Translations under genes and position numbers: made by a program | Part shown: positions 36,764-45,243 of the stretch, in pieces | Layout: every line of letters begins with the position of its first letter | Position numbering within the stretch: position 1 is the stretch's first letter | Notes under the pieces: model-generated | The model's input: only the letters and a program-made list of their open reading frames with translations | What the model was told of the DNA's origin: nothing | Database searches by the model: none | From: Mycobacterium sp. 852013-50091_SCH5140682 | GTDB lineage: Bacteria; Actinomycetota; Actinomycetes; Mycobacteriales; Mycobacteriaceae | Length of the DNA: 64,000 nt | NCBI RefSeq assembly: GCF_001665685.1 | Contig: NZ_LZTB01000008.1 | Span: forward strand, 1 to 64,000 | Direction: 5' to 3'

Positions 36764-38045
36764 AGCGTGCGACCTCCTGCGCGTCGACCTTCCCTGCGGC
36801 CGCGTCGGCGATTGCCGCGCCGATGATCTCGGCGGCACGGACCGCTTCGGCCTCGCTGAGCACCAGCGGCGGCGTGATCTCCAGAACGTTGCCGCCGACG
36901 TAGTACACCACCGCGCCCAACTCCCACGCGCGGTAGACCACCTGCGCGGCGAGTCGCGGGTCACGTTCCCCGGTGGCCGGATCGACCAATTCCAGACCGA
37001 TGGCCAGCCCGCGTCCACGGACCTCGCCGATGGTGTCCGAATCCAGTGTCCGCAGCGCATCCTGCAGTACCGCACCGACTTTCGCTGCGCGTTCGGGTAG
37101 CTGCTCGCCGACGATGGTGGCCAGCACCGCGCGGCCCGCGGCCGTGCACACCGGATTTCCGGCGGTCGTCAGCAGCGCCGCGGCCGGCGGATTGTCCAGC
37201 AGAGCGGCGGGGCCGACCGCCGCGGAGAGCGGCAGGCCACCACCGAGCACCTTGCCGAAGGTGACGATGTCGGGCACCACGCCGTCGTGTTCGAACGCGT
37301 GCAGGGTTCCCGGCCTGCCGAGCCCCATCTTGACCTCGTCGCAGATCATCGGCACGTCGTGGCTACGGCACAGCTCGTGCAACTGGGCCAGGAAGCCGTC
37401 GGGCGGCACCACCAGACCGCCGTCGGACAGGATGGGCTCGACGATGAGACACGCGATGGACCCGCCGGCCAGATGCTGTTCGGCGAGGGTGAGGCAGGCG
37501 GTGACGTCGGCGTCCACGCCGGCGGGGGTCGGCCGAAACGGGTTGGGGTAGGGCAGGAATACCACGTCGGGGTCCGGCGCGGCACCCGCGTCGACATGCA
37601 CCCCGGACACGCCCATGGCGACGCCGACGCCGCCGTGGTAACTGTGCTCGAACGCGATCACGGTGTGCCGGCCCGTTGCGTGTCGGCACGCGCGCAGCGC
37701 GACGTCGTTGGCGTCCGAACCGGCATGCCCCAGGTAGACCCGACGCTCGCCGCTGCCGGGAACCAGTGACAGCAGGTCCTCGGCAAGACCCACCGAATCG
37801 GGATGCACGGCGGAGAGCCCACCGGATCCGGGTGCGGTCTTCACTGCCCGGCTGACCGCATCGACGATCGCCGGATGCCCGTGTCCCAGACCGCTGGCCG
37901 TCCAGGTCGCCGACAGGTCGAGTAACTCACGGCCGTCAGGGGTCACCAGGGTGCAGCCGTGTCCGGAGACCACCTCCAGCGGGAAGAACCTCAGCTTCTC
38001 GATGCCGGCGATGACCGCTTCGTCGCGTTCGTAGAGCGTGCTCAC
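36750..38045 (-). CDS. Class III PLP aminotransferase
   Basis: The 431-residue enzyme of the ornithine/GABA/omega-amino acid aminotransferase group has the N-terminal GLGHGHPAIVDAV, the cofactor Asp in MICDEVKMGLGRPG, and the PLP lysine in TFGKVLGGGLPLSA. It should remove the terminal amino group of a diamine or of its gamma-glutamyl derivative to give an aldehyde. Its GTG start (38043-38045) overlaps the permease stop (GTGA). The exact substrate cannot be read from sequence. Confidence 0.87.
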   Translation of the reverse strand: MSTLYERDEAVIAGIEKLRFFPLEVVSGHGCTLVTPDGRELLDLSATWTASGLGHGHPAIVDAVSRAVKTAPGSGGLSAVHPDSVGLAEDLLSLVPGSGERRVYLGHAGSDANDVALRACRHATGRHTVIAFEHSYHGGVGVAMGVSGVHVDAGAAPDPDVVFLPYPNPFRPTPAGVDADVTACLTLAEQHLAGGSIACLIVEPILSDGGLVVPPDGFLAQLHELCRSHDVPMICDEVKMGLGRPGTLHAFEHDGVVPDIVTFGKVLGGGLPLSAAVGPAALLDNPPAAALLTTAGNPVCTAAGRAVLATIVGEQLPERAAKVGAVLQDALRTLDSDTIGEVRGRGLAIGLELVDPATGERDPRLAAQVVYRAWELGAVVYYVGGNVLEITPPLVLSEAEAVRAAEIIGAAIADAAAGKVDAQEVARYAGW

Positions 38046-39538
38046 TTGGCCTCCGCCTGCACCGGTGGCATGAGATCCAGTTCGCGCGTCAGCGATTCGC
38101 CCACCCGTTTGGCGATACCCGATGCGGCCAGAGCGATCACCAGGCCGACGGCACACCAATAGAGTCCCAAAAGCGGTGCTGCCAACCAGGTTTCGGCGTC
38201 CTTGACGTTGAACCACAGCACCACCAGGATCACCACGGCACCCAGCAGCGGTAGCGCGAGGCCCGGTGCCTTGCCATGGCCGCCGTGGACGGCGACGAAC
38301 TTGGGTGCCCCGACGAACCATGCGGCAGCCACCTCCACCAGCAGGTAGCACACCATGAGGCACACCGAACCGGCCACGGCGAACAGGAAATACGTGTCGA
38401 TGGCGGCGTTGCCCGTACCCATCACCGGCCAGCCGGTCGCCCCGCAGATCAGGTCGACCACCAAGGCCAGGCCGACGACGAGCCAGGTGGCTCGGCGCGG
38501 GCCGCCGGTGGCTTCGTGGATGTGCGCGAGTGCCTTGGGGCCGAAGCCGTCCCGGCCGAACGCGTAGAGCATGCGGCCCGACGTCGCGGCGGTCGCCATG
38601 TGGCACCCGAACGCCGCGACGGTCGCGGTGAAGATGATGATCAGCGAGAACCACTGGCCGACATAACGACTACCCAAGTCGCCCAGGGTGTTACCGGAAC
38701 TCTGGAACGCTGCGAGACCGGCCTCGTCGGTGCCGAACCCGATGACCTGAGCGAACATCACCACCACGAACAGCACACCGGTGAGGATCAGCGTGCCGGC
38801 GAGCGCCCGCGGAATGTTGCGGCCCGGGTTGTCGGTCTCCTCGCCCATCGAGGCGCAGGCCTCGAAACCCGCCCAGGACAGGAAGGCCGCCACCACGCCA
38901 CTGAGCACCGCTGACGCGGAGACGCCGCCGGAGAAGGAGAACACGCTGACGTCGAACCCGGTGGAAGCGGCACCGCCGCGGGCAAATATCGCGATGACAA
39001 GGATGATCATCGCCACGATGCCGACACCTTCGATGCCGAGCAGCACCTTGGCCAAGAGCCTGATGTCGCGACCGGCCAGGGCGAACGAGATGACTGCGCC
39101 CACCACCACGACCGCCATCCACGGCAGCTGATAGGGATGTTCGTTGCCCGGTTGCAGTTGTGCGATGAACGCATTCGTGAAGGCCGCCGTCAAAGCCAGT
39201 GTGCCGATGGAGAATCCGACGTACGCGCCCAGCATGGCGAACCCGGAGAAGAACCCGGCCCGCGGACCGACGGTGCCACCCACCAGTGCGTAGGCCGAGC
39301 CGGCATGATTGAGGTGACGGGTCAGGCGCACGAAGCTGTAGCCGACCAGTGACACGCCGACCAGGCCGATGAGGAACACCAGTGGGATGGCCTTACCCAC
39401 GGTGGCGATGAGGCCCTGGCCGTTACCGGACATGGCCAGGGTGGGCCCGACCGTCGCGACCGACAGTGCCAGCGCCACCCAGAACGGCAGGCGCCTGTGC
39501 GGTAGTTGATCGGTGTCGTTGGTGGCGCTGGTGCTCAT
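38042..39538 (-). CDS. APC family amine/amino acid permease
   Basis: The 498-residue 12-helix transporter has LSVATVGPTLAMSGNGQG in helix 1, HLNHAGSAYALVGGTVG after helix 2, and AFLSWAGFEACASMGEETDNPGRNIPRAL, typical of the amino acid/polyamine group. It probably imports the amine used by this operon. ATG 39538 follows GGGAGA at five bases. It lies between the glutamine-synthetase-like gene (52 bp gap) and the aminotransferase (overlap). Confidence 0.87.
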   Translation of the reverse strand: MSTSATNDTDQLPHRRLPFWVALALSVATVGPTLAMSGNGQGLIATVGKAIPLVFLIGLVGVSLVGYSFVRLTRHLNHAGSAYALVGGTVGPRAGFFSGFAMLGAYVGFSIGTLALTAAFTNAFIAQLQPGNEHPYQLPWMAVVVVGAVISFALAGRDIRLLAKVLLGIEGVGIVAMIILVIAIFARGGAASTGFDVSVFSFSGGVSASAVLSGVVAAFLSWAGFEACASMGEETDNPGRNIPRALAGTLILTGVLFVVVMFAQVIGFGTDEAGLAAFQSSGNTLGDLGSRYVGQWFSLIIIFTATVAAFGCHMATAATSGRMLYAFGRDGFGPKALAHIHEATGGPRRATWLVVGLALVVDLICGATGWPVMGTGNAAIDTYFLFAVAGSVCLMVCYLLVEVAAAWFVGAPKFVAVHGGHGKAPGLALPLLGAVVILVVLWFNVKDAETWLAAPLLGLYWCAVGLVIALAASGIAKRVGESLTRELDLMPPVQAEAK

Positions 39539-39589
39539 CGATGTCTCCCTTTCGGACATTTGTGCTCCTCGCGTGCGTGGCGGGTCGGG

Positions 39590-40897
39590 TCAACAACTCC
39601 AGGCCAGGCGCAGCGCCTGGCAGATCTCGGTCTGCGGCCGATCGCCGTAGGTGACGAGCTCGTGATTGCGCACGGCGGCCACACCTTCGATGACCGCAGG
39701 CGTCAGCAGGTCGGCAGCGACGGCGGAGGTCTGCAGAGTCTTGAGCACGGTGCGCTGGTCGGTCGGCAGCGGTTGGATGGCGGTCTGCGCGGGATCGTCG
39801 CTGACCTCGGCCGGTAGTTGCAGGCCGAGATCGATACCGCGCAGCGCGCTGCGCAGGAAGGCTGTCGCCGCGAGATAAGGGTTGGCGCTCGGATCGATCA
39901 GTTTCAACTCGACGTTGGCGCCGTGCGGATTTCCCGGTGTCGCCGCGATGAACCGCACTGCGGCCTCACGGTTTTCCAAGCCCCAGCATTGGGCGGCGCC
40001 CGCCCAGTTGCCCGGCTTGAGCCGCGCTGCCGACAGCACCGAACCCGCGTACACGCCAAGGAGATCCGGCAAGGTGTCGAGTACTCCCGCGATCGCGGAC
40101 TGCCCCGCCTGCCGCATCCCGTGCGGGCCGTCGCCACCGGACAGCAGGGGGCCGTCGGCGTCGGCGAGCGACAGGTGCAGGTGTGCGCCGTTGCCCGCCT
40201 CCCCGGCGAACGGGACCGGCGAGAAGGAGATCTTGAGACCGTGGCGGGCCGCGGCCCGGCCGATCACGATCCGCGCCAGGATGACGGCGTCGGCCGCGGC
40301 GACCGGCGTCGTCGGCGCCAGCGCCACTTCGAATTGGTCATGGCCGTACTCGGTGTGGAGTTGGTCGATGACCAAGCCCGCTCGGTCAGCCGCCGTCATG
40401 AGGTCGACCAGGAACGCGGAGCGGTCCAGGGACGTGCGCATGCCGTAGGGCGACCATGGCTCGGCGGAGGCATGCTGGGTGTCCGGCGCCAGCATTGTGC
40501 ACTCCAACTCGGCGCCGATCTGTGCCGTCAGGCCCTGCGCGGCCGCCGCCTGTTCCGCGCGGGCCAGCAGGGTGCGCGTACACAACGGAGCCGGTTGGCC
40601 GTACTGGTCGTACAGGCTCGCGGGCGCCCAGGCCACGCCCTCTTCCACCACCTGCAGGTCGGCCGCATCGATGCGGATCCGCAGGTCGCCGACCACGCCG
40701 ATGTCCGGGGTGAAGGCGATGCCGCTGTCGACGCAGAACACGCTCCACGACGGTGAGACGCCCATGCCCGCGGACTGGAACGAGGAGAGGCGCCGCAGCG
40801 GCACGTACTTCGCGCGCGTTACCCCCGCGAGGTCGGTCAGCGACCCGGCGACGATCTCGACGCCGTCAGCGCGTAGGTCATCGATCTGCAGCGTCAT
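39590..40897 (-). CDS. Glutamine synthetase-like gamma-glutamyl amine ligase
   Basis: The 435-residue protein has the GS fold with a short N-terminal domain. Metal and ATP ligands are seen as IGAELECTML, HTEYGHDQFEVAL and NGAHLHLSL, and the phosphate-binding Arg as ENREAAVRFI. It lacks the adenylylation-loop context of GlnA1 and resembles GlnA4/PuuA-type ligases that join glutamate to ethanolamine or polyamines with ATP. AGGAGG precedes ATG 40897. It is the first gene of the operon and diverges from the amidotransferase gene. Confidence 0.82.
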   Translation of the reverse strand: MTLQIDDLRADGVEIVAGSLTDLAGVTRAKYVPLRRLSSFQSAGMGVSPSWSVFCVDSGIAFTPDIGVVGDLRIRIDAADLQVVEEGVAWAPASLYDQYGQPAPLCTRTLLARAEQAAAAQGLTAQIGAELECTMLAPDTQHASAEPWSPYGMRTSLDRSAFLVDLMTAADRAGLVIDQLHTEYGHDQFEVALAPTTPVAAADAVILARIVIGRAAARHGLKISFSPVPFAGEAGNGAHLHLSLADADGPLLSGGDGPHGMRQAGQSAIAGVLDTLPDLLGVYAGSVLSAARLKPGNWAGAAQCWGLENREAAVRFIAATPGNPHGANVELKLIDPSANPYLAATAFLRSALRGIDLGLQLPAEVSDDPAQTAIQPLPTDQRTVLKTLQTSAVAADLLTPAVIEGVAAVRNHELVTYGDRPQTEICQALRLAWSC

Positions 40898-40946
40898 GGC
40901 TCCTCCTGGCTTCCCAAGTCTGCGAGCACGCTATGTCATAAATGTT

Positions 40947-40964
40947 TCATATTCTTTAATATGA
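40947..40964. promoter_or_regulatory. AT-rich inverted repeat in the divergent promoter, likely RpiR site
   Basis: TCATATT and AATATGA form a perfect 7-4-7 inverted repeat in the 118-bp region between the ligase and amidotransferase genes. TCATA also occurs at 40936-40940 and 40981-40985. The AT-rich symmetry suits an RpiR-family regulator, one of which is encoded two genes away. Binding is inferred. Confidence 0.5.
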
Positions 40965-41015
40965 GCGCCAGAGGTTCGATTCATAAAATTTTTTGGGTTC
41001 AGAGGGGTGGGTCTC

Positions 41016-41813
41016 ATGTGTCGCTTGCTGGGAGTCGTGTCGACAGCACCGATCTCCGTCTCCGACGCCGTCGGCGCGCACGTGCTGAAGGACTTCGTCG
41101 CGCTCACCAAGGTGCACGGTGACGGCTGGGGCATCGCCCACGTCGACGAGCCGGGCGGCGATCCCCGAGTCGAGGTCTCGGCGGGCAGTGCGCTCGACGA
41201 CCCGGCCTTCAGCGCGGCGGTGGAGGAACAGCGGCTGACGGCAGGCATGGTCCATCTGCGCTGGGCCACCAACGGCCTGGCTGTGCAACCGCAGAACTCG
41301 CACCCGTTCGTCGTCGGCGGGATTGCCATGGCGCACAACGGATCCATCAAACCCACCGGCCCGCTCGACGAGCTCGTCGAGCCGGGTATCGCGGCCTCGC
41401 TGCGCGGCACCACAGACAGCGAGCGGTACTTCGGGGTGATCCGCCAACATCGTCGGACCTCCCCGGATCTGGCCGAGGCGGTGCGCCGCGCGGTCGCGCA
41501 GCTGCGCGCGCTGTATCCCGAAGCGAGCCTCAATGCGCTGGTGCTCGGTGAAGGACAGTTGATCGCGGTGCACGCGCACGCCCGCAGCCGGCTGCCCGCC
41601 GAGGACATCGAGGAGATCACCGCGGCCGACCTGCCAACCGAGCATCTCGAGGACTACTTCGCGTTGCGGTGGGCCCGGGCTGGTGACGGAACCGTGGTCG
41701 TCGGGTCGACCGGCTTCGGCGACCTGGACTGGCAGGCGTTGCCGCCCGAGAGTGTCACCGCAATCTCGATGGCCGACCTGTCGATGAATTCGGTGCCCGT
41801 CGTGGCAGATTGA
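41016..41813 (+). CDS. Class II glutamine amidotransferase (EgtC/YafJ-like)
   Basis: The 265-residue Ntn hydrolase starts MCRLLGV, so Cys2 becomes the N-terminal nucleophile after Met removal. HLRWATNG and SHPFVVGGIAMAHNG are the glutamine-binding and oxyanion segments. There is no synthase domain, as in EgtC, which cleaves a gamma-glutamyl amide in ergothioneine synthesis. Beside a glutamyl-amine ligase it may remove the glutamyl group from an intermediate. ATG 41016 is chosen, since GTG 41007 would bury the cysteine. Confidence 0.83.
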   Translation: MCRLLGVVSTAPISVSDAVGAHVLKDFVALTKVHGDGWGIAHVDEPGGDPRVEVSAGSALDDPAFSAAVEEQRLTAGMVHLRWATNGLAVQPQNSHPFVVGGIAMAHNGSIKPTGPLDELVEPGIAASLRGTTDSERYFGVIRQHRRTSPDLAEAVRRAVAQLRALYPEASLNALVLGEGQLIAVHAHARSRLPAEDIEEITAADLPTEHLEDYFALRWARAGDGTVVVGSTGFGDLDWQALPPESVTAISMADLSMNSVPVVAD

Positions 41814-41818
41814 GAACC

Positions 41819-42703
41819 GTGTCAGAGGACGCTGCGGAGACGGTGGCTAAGGTCCCGGCGACTGTGGAGGCCAGGGCCACCGCGGCGCTGCCCACGCTCA
41901 GCAAGGCTGAGCGCAGAGTGGGGCGGGCGCTGCTCGGCGACTATCCGAGCGCCGGGTTGGCCAGCGCGGCCAGGCTCGCCGAACGCGCCGAGGTGAGCCC
42001 GCCGACGGTGCTGCGGTTCGCCCAGTCCCTCGGCTACGACGGGTTCGCTGATCTGCAGGTCGCGCTGCGCGCCGAGCTCTCCGCACGGTCCAACGGCCCG
42101 ATCACCCGGCTGCCCGACGCCCCGGCGGCAGGCAGCCTGCTCGACCGGCTGTTGCAGCAGGGGCGCGCACAGAACGAGCGGGCTGAGCAGACGCTGGCGC
42201 TGCTGGCCGAACCCGCGCTGGAAGCCGCGGTGGCACTGCTCGCCGATGCCGGGCGCACGGTGTACCTGCACGGCGGTCGCTTCTCTCACCTGCTCGCGCT
42301 GCACCTGGCTGCCCACCTCGAACAGCTGCGGCCGGGTATTCGGGTGCTGGGCGATCCGACGGGCGGAGACCTGGGTGCCCTGCTCGAACTGTCCCGCCAC
42401 GACGTGGTGGTGCTGTTCGACTATCACCGATACCAGCGCAGCGCCGCTGAGCTCGCACAACGCGTGCACCGAGCCGGAGCGACCGTCCTGCTCATCACCG
42501 ACGATCTGAGCTGCCCGGTAGCACCGGATGCCGAGGTGGTGCTCGCAGCGTCGAGCACTGTGGGCACCACCTACCAGAGCATGGCGGCCGGATTTCTGCT
42601 GACCGAGCTGCTCATCCCGTTGGTCATGGACGCCATCGGGGAGCCCGCACGGACCCGCATGGCCCTGTGGGAGGAACAACGGCGCGCTGAGCTTCTGCCC
42701 TGA
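41819..42703 (+). CDS. RpiR family regulator with SIS domain
   Basis: The 294-residue regulator has an HTH_6 domain (about 20-85, with ERAEVSPPTVLRFAQSLGYDGFADLQ) and a SIS sugar-isomerase-type effector domain from about residue 120 (AGRTVYLHGGRFSHLLALHLA). RpiR proteins usually sense sugar phosphates, but actinobacterial members also govern amine or nitrogen operons. GTG 41819 is used. TTG 41810 overlaps the previous stop (TTGA) and is a credible alternative. It is the likely regulator of the divergent amine operon. Confidence 0.82.
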   Translation: MSEDAAETVAKVPATVEARATAALPTLSKAERRVGRALLGDYPSAGLASAARLAERAEVSPPTVLRFAQSLGYDGFADLQVALRAELSARSNGPITRLPDAPAAGSLLDRLLQQGRAQNERAEQTLALLAEPALEAAVALLADAGRTVYLHGGRFSHLLALHLAAHLEQLRPGIRVLGDPTGGDLGALLELSRHDVVVLFDYHRYQRSAAELAQRVHRAGATVLLITDDLSCPVAPDAEVVLAASSTVGTTYQSMAAGFLLTELLIPLVMDAIGEPARTRMALWEEQRRAELLP

Positions 42704-42719
42704 CAGTTACCCTGATCGG

Positions 42720-43340
42720 ATGGCAGGTGGAACCAAACGGCTGCCGCGTGCCGTCCGAGAACAGCAGATGCTCGACGCCGCGGTCCAGATCTTCTCGGTC
42801 AACGGCTATCACGAGACGTCCATGGACGCGATCGCAGCGCAGGCCGAGATCTCCAAGCCGATGCTGTATCTCTACTACGGCTCCAAAGAAGAGCTGTTCG
42901 GTGCGTGCCTGAACCGGGAGCTCACCCGGTTCGTCGACGTGGTGCGCGGGCAGATCGATTTCAGTCAGAGCCCGAAAGACCTGCTGCGCAACGCCGTACT
43001 GGCGTTCCTGACCTACATCGACGCCAACCGGGCGTCGTGGATGGTGCTCTACACCCAGGCCACCAGCTCCCAGGCGTTTGCACACACCGTGCGCGAAGGC
43101 CGCGAGCGCATCATCGATCTGGTGGCTCGGCTCCTCAGCACCGGCACGCGTAACCCTGCGCCCGACAGCGACTTCGAGATGATGGCGGTCGCGCTGGTGG
43201 GCGCCGGCGAGGCCATCGCCACCCGGGTCAGCTCCGGCGACGCCGATGTCAACGAGGCCGCAGAGCTCATGATCAACCTGTTCTGGCGCGGCCTGAAAGG
43301 CAAACCGTCGGAGACCGGATCTCAGTCGGCCGTCGGGTAG
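42720..43340 (+). CDS. TetR family regulator (Rv0238-like)
   Basis: The 206-residue TetR protein has the DNA-binding domain REQQMLDAAVQIFSVNGYHETSMDAIAAQAEISKPMLYLYY at residues 13-53. It matches Rv0238, which in M. tuberculosis follows lpqI directly. Here the amine island separates them. It starts 16 bp after the RpiR gene and may share its transcript. Targets are unknown. The neighbouring fabG4/fadA2 divergon is one possibility. Confidence 0.87.
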   Translation: MAGGTKRLPRAVREQQMLDAAVQIFSVNGYHETSMDAIAAQAEISKPMLYLYYGSKEELFGACLNRELTRFVDVVRGQIDFSQSPKDLLRNAVLAFLTYIDANRASWMVLYTQATSSQAFAHTVREGRERIIDLVARLLSTGTRNPAPDSDFEMMAVALVGAGEAIATRVSSGDADVNEAAELMINLFWRGLKGKPSETGSQSAVG

Positions 43341-43357
43341 CGCGAGACCGCGCTCAG

Positions 43358-43394
43358 CCCATTGACTCTGCGCCGACACCCATTGACTCTGCGC
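43358..43394. repeat. 16-bp direct repeat pair after the TetR gene
   Basis: CCCATTGACTCTGCGC occurs exactly at 43358-43373 and 43379-43394, separated by five bases. The second copy runs into the hairpin at 43396-43427, whose distal flank GCAGACTC partly complements the repeat. It looks like a duplicated part of a terminator element. Confidence 0.6.
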
Positions 43395-43395
43395 T

Positions 43396-43427
43396 CAGGT
43401 CGCGATTTCGCGTGAAAACGCGACCTG
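43396..43427. terminator. Hairpin between convergent TetR and methyltransferase genes
   Basis: CAGGTCGCG (43396-43404) pairs with CGCGACCTG (43419-43427). Imperfect outer pairing extends the stem to about 43380-43438 (GACTCTGCG with CGCAGACTC). It lies between the TetR stop (43340) and the methyltransferase stop (43450) and probably serves both. Confidence 0.6.
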
Positions 43428-43449
43428 TACGCAGACTCGATGATCGGCC

Positions 43450-44538
43450 TCAGACCGCGACGCCCTGCACGAGGCTGAACGGTGACGCCGTCGCAACCAC
43501 CTCGGTGAGCCGGAAACCCGCCTGCTGGTAGAGCTTTCGATATTCGTCCGCGGTGCGCTCGCGCGCGGCGATGCCGATCAGCATCTCCATGTCGATCCAC
43601 TTGGCGAGGAATTCCCGATCATGGTCCGGGATAACGGCTTCCACGAGCAGCAGCGTGGTACCCGGGGCCGCGGCGGCGCGGATGTTGCGCAGGATCGTCA
43701 GGGCTTGCTCATCGGGCCAGTCGTGGATGATGTTCTTCATGATGTAGAGATCGGCACCGGCCGGTGCACTGTCGAAGAACGAGCCGGACACGATTTCCAC
43801 CCGGTCGGCAGTTCCGTACTTGGCCAACAGTTTTGGTGCACCCTCGACCACCTGGGGTAGGTCGTAGAGGATGCCGCGGGCCGCGGGTGCCGCTTCTAGG
43901 ATGGCCGAGAGCAGCCGCCCATGGCCACCGCCGACGTCGGCGATCGTGGCGAACCGGGTGAAATCGAACCCCGCCACCACCGGGGCGATCGCGAGTTCCG
44001 AGACGCTGGTCATCGCGTCGTTGAAGATCTCGGCGAGTTCGGGGTCGGAGTTCAGGTAGTCGAACGCCTCCATGCCACGCATCTTCGGGATGACGGCCTC
44101 GCCGGTCCGTACCGCCTCGCCGAGTTGGCTCCAGTGTTCGCGGTGTTGCGGGGAGCCGACGAATCGGGCCATCCCGGCGATCGAGACCGGGGCATCGGTG
44201 CGCAGCGGGTCGGCCAGGGCGTTGAGGGCGTAGCGCCCGTCGCGGGTGCGCCGGAAGATGCCCTCACTCACCAGGGCCCGCATCAGCCGGTTGAGGGTGT
44301 CGGGGTTGGCGTCGACCCGGCGGGCCAACTCCTCGGGTCGCAGCGGGCCGTCGGCCAGCGCGTCGGCAACGCCGAGCTGGACCGCCGCGGTGATCCCCTG
44401 GGCCACCCACGCGTTGAGGATGGTCTCGAGCAGCACGGCCGGTGGCGGAGCCGACCGCTGATGCAGTCGACGCAGGTGATGACGGATGCGATCGACGGCA
44501 CGGACCAGCCCTACCGGGGGCACCTTGGCGGAAGTCAC
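43450..44538 (-). CDS. Methyltransferase_2 family O-methyltransferase
   Basis: The 362-residue SAM-dependent methyltransferase has an N-terminal winged-helix dimerisation domain (LLETILNAWVAQGITAAVQLGVADALADG) and a C-terminal Rossmann domain with ADVGGGHGRLLSAIL, ILYDLPQVVEGAP and the catalytic-region IMKNIIHDWPDEQA. It resembles hydroxyneurosporene and small-molecule O-methyltransferases. GTG 44538 gives a start just before the first helix. The substrate is unknown. It diverges from the small secreted protein at 44601. Confidence 0.83.
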   Translation of the reverse strand: MTSAKVPPVGLVRAVDRIRHHLRRLHQRSAPPPAVLLETILNAWVAQGITAAVQLGVADALADGPLRPEELARRVDANPDTLNRLMRALVSEGIFRRTRDGRYALNALADPLRTDAPVSIAGMARFVGSPQHREHWSQLGEAVRTGEAVIPKMRGMEAFDYLNSDPELAEIFNDAMTSVSELAIAPVVAGFDFTRFATIADVGGGHGRLLSAILEAAPAARGILYDLPQVVEGAPKLLAKYGTADRVEIVSGSFFDSAPAGADLYIMKNIIHDWPDEQALTILRNIRAAAAPGTTLLLVEAVIPDHDREFLAKWIDMEMLIGIAARERTADEYRKLYQQAGFRLTEVVATASPFSLVQGVAV

Positions 44539-44600
44539 CGCCAGACTGTAGACAAAATTTGCCGCGTTCGGCGCGTTCGCAGCTATGCCAGGGTTGACGT

Positions 44601-45038
44601 GTGCTGAAGAAACTGACGTTGCTTCCGATCTTGCTGTGCGTTGCTGCCCTGATGTCCGCGACGGTGGCGTCGGCCGACCCGGTTTCGGCGGTACCCGACG
44701 GGCCCGCCATCGCAAAGTCAGCCGTCGCCGACGTGACCAAGCAACTCGGCAAGCCCGCCACGCTCAATGTCTCCACGCTCAACGAGTCGCAGGGCTGGGC
44801 CTTCGTCTGGGCCAAGATCACCGATCCCAGCGGGCGGCCCATCAGCTACGACAACACTCCCTTCGCCGATGCCGCGGCCGAGGGCGGGAAGTCGAAGAGC
44901 TATGCCGGTCTGTTCCACTCCGACGGCGGTGTCTGGAAGCTGGCCACCAGCAGTGTCGGCCCAACCGATGTCGCATGGACCTCGTGGAGCAGCGAATACT
45001 CCGCGCCGGCATCGATTTTCAACCTGTCGGGGGCGTAA
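44601..45038 (+). CDS. Small secreted protein of unknown function
   Basis: The 145-residue protein has a clear Sec signal peptide (MLKKLTLLPILLCVAALMSATVASA, cleavage after ASA near residue 25) and a mature domain of about 120 residues with several Trp (GWAFVWAKI, VAWTSWSSEYS). There are no cysteines in the mature part. The start is GTG 44601, 62 bp from the divergent methyltransferase start. No family was recognised. Codon use is normal for the genome. Confidence 0.75.
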   Translation: MLKKLTLLPILLCVAALMSATVASADPVSAVPDGPAIAKSAVADVTKQLGKPATLNVSTLNESQGWAFVWAKITDPSGRPISYDNTPFADAAAEGGKSKSYAGLFHSDGGVWKLATSSVGPTDVAWTSWSSEYSAPASIFNLSGA

Positions 45039-45243
45039 CGGAATTTGCTTGGGCGGGTCGCTCGCAGGTGGGTTTGTGCACGTCAGCGGTGCGAAATTCA
45101 TGCAATGACCGGGCTGTGTGTTCGGGTAGCATTCGCCTAGCGACGTAACGAGGGGGTTGTGTTGATCGTGGGTGCGCCTTACCTGTCATCAGGGTCTTCG
45201 CTTGATTTCGCGCGTTGGACGCTGAGACAGGGCAGGTGACCAC

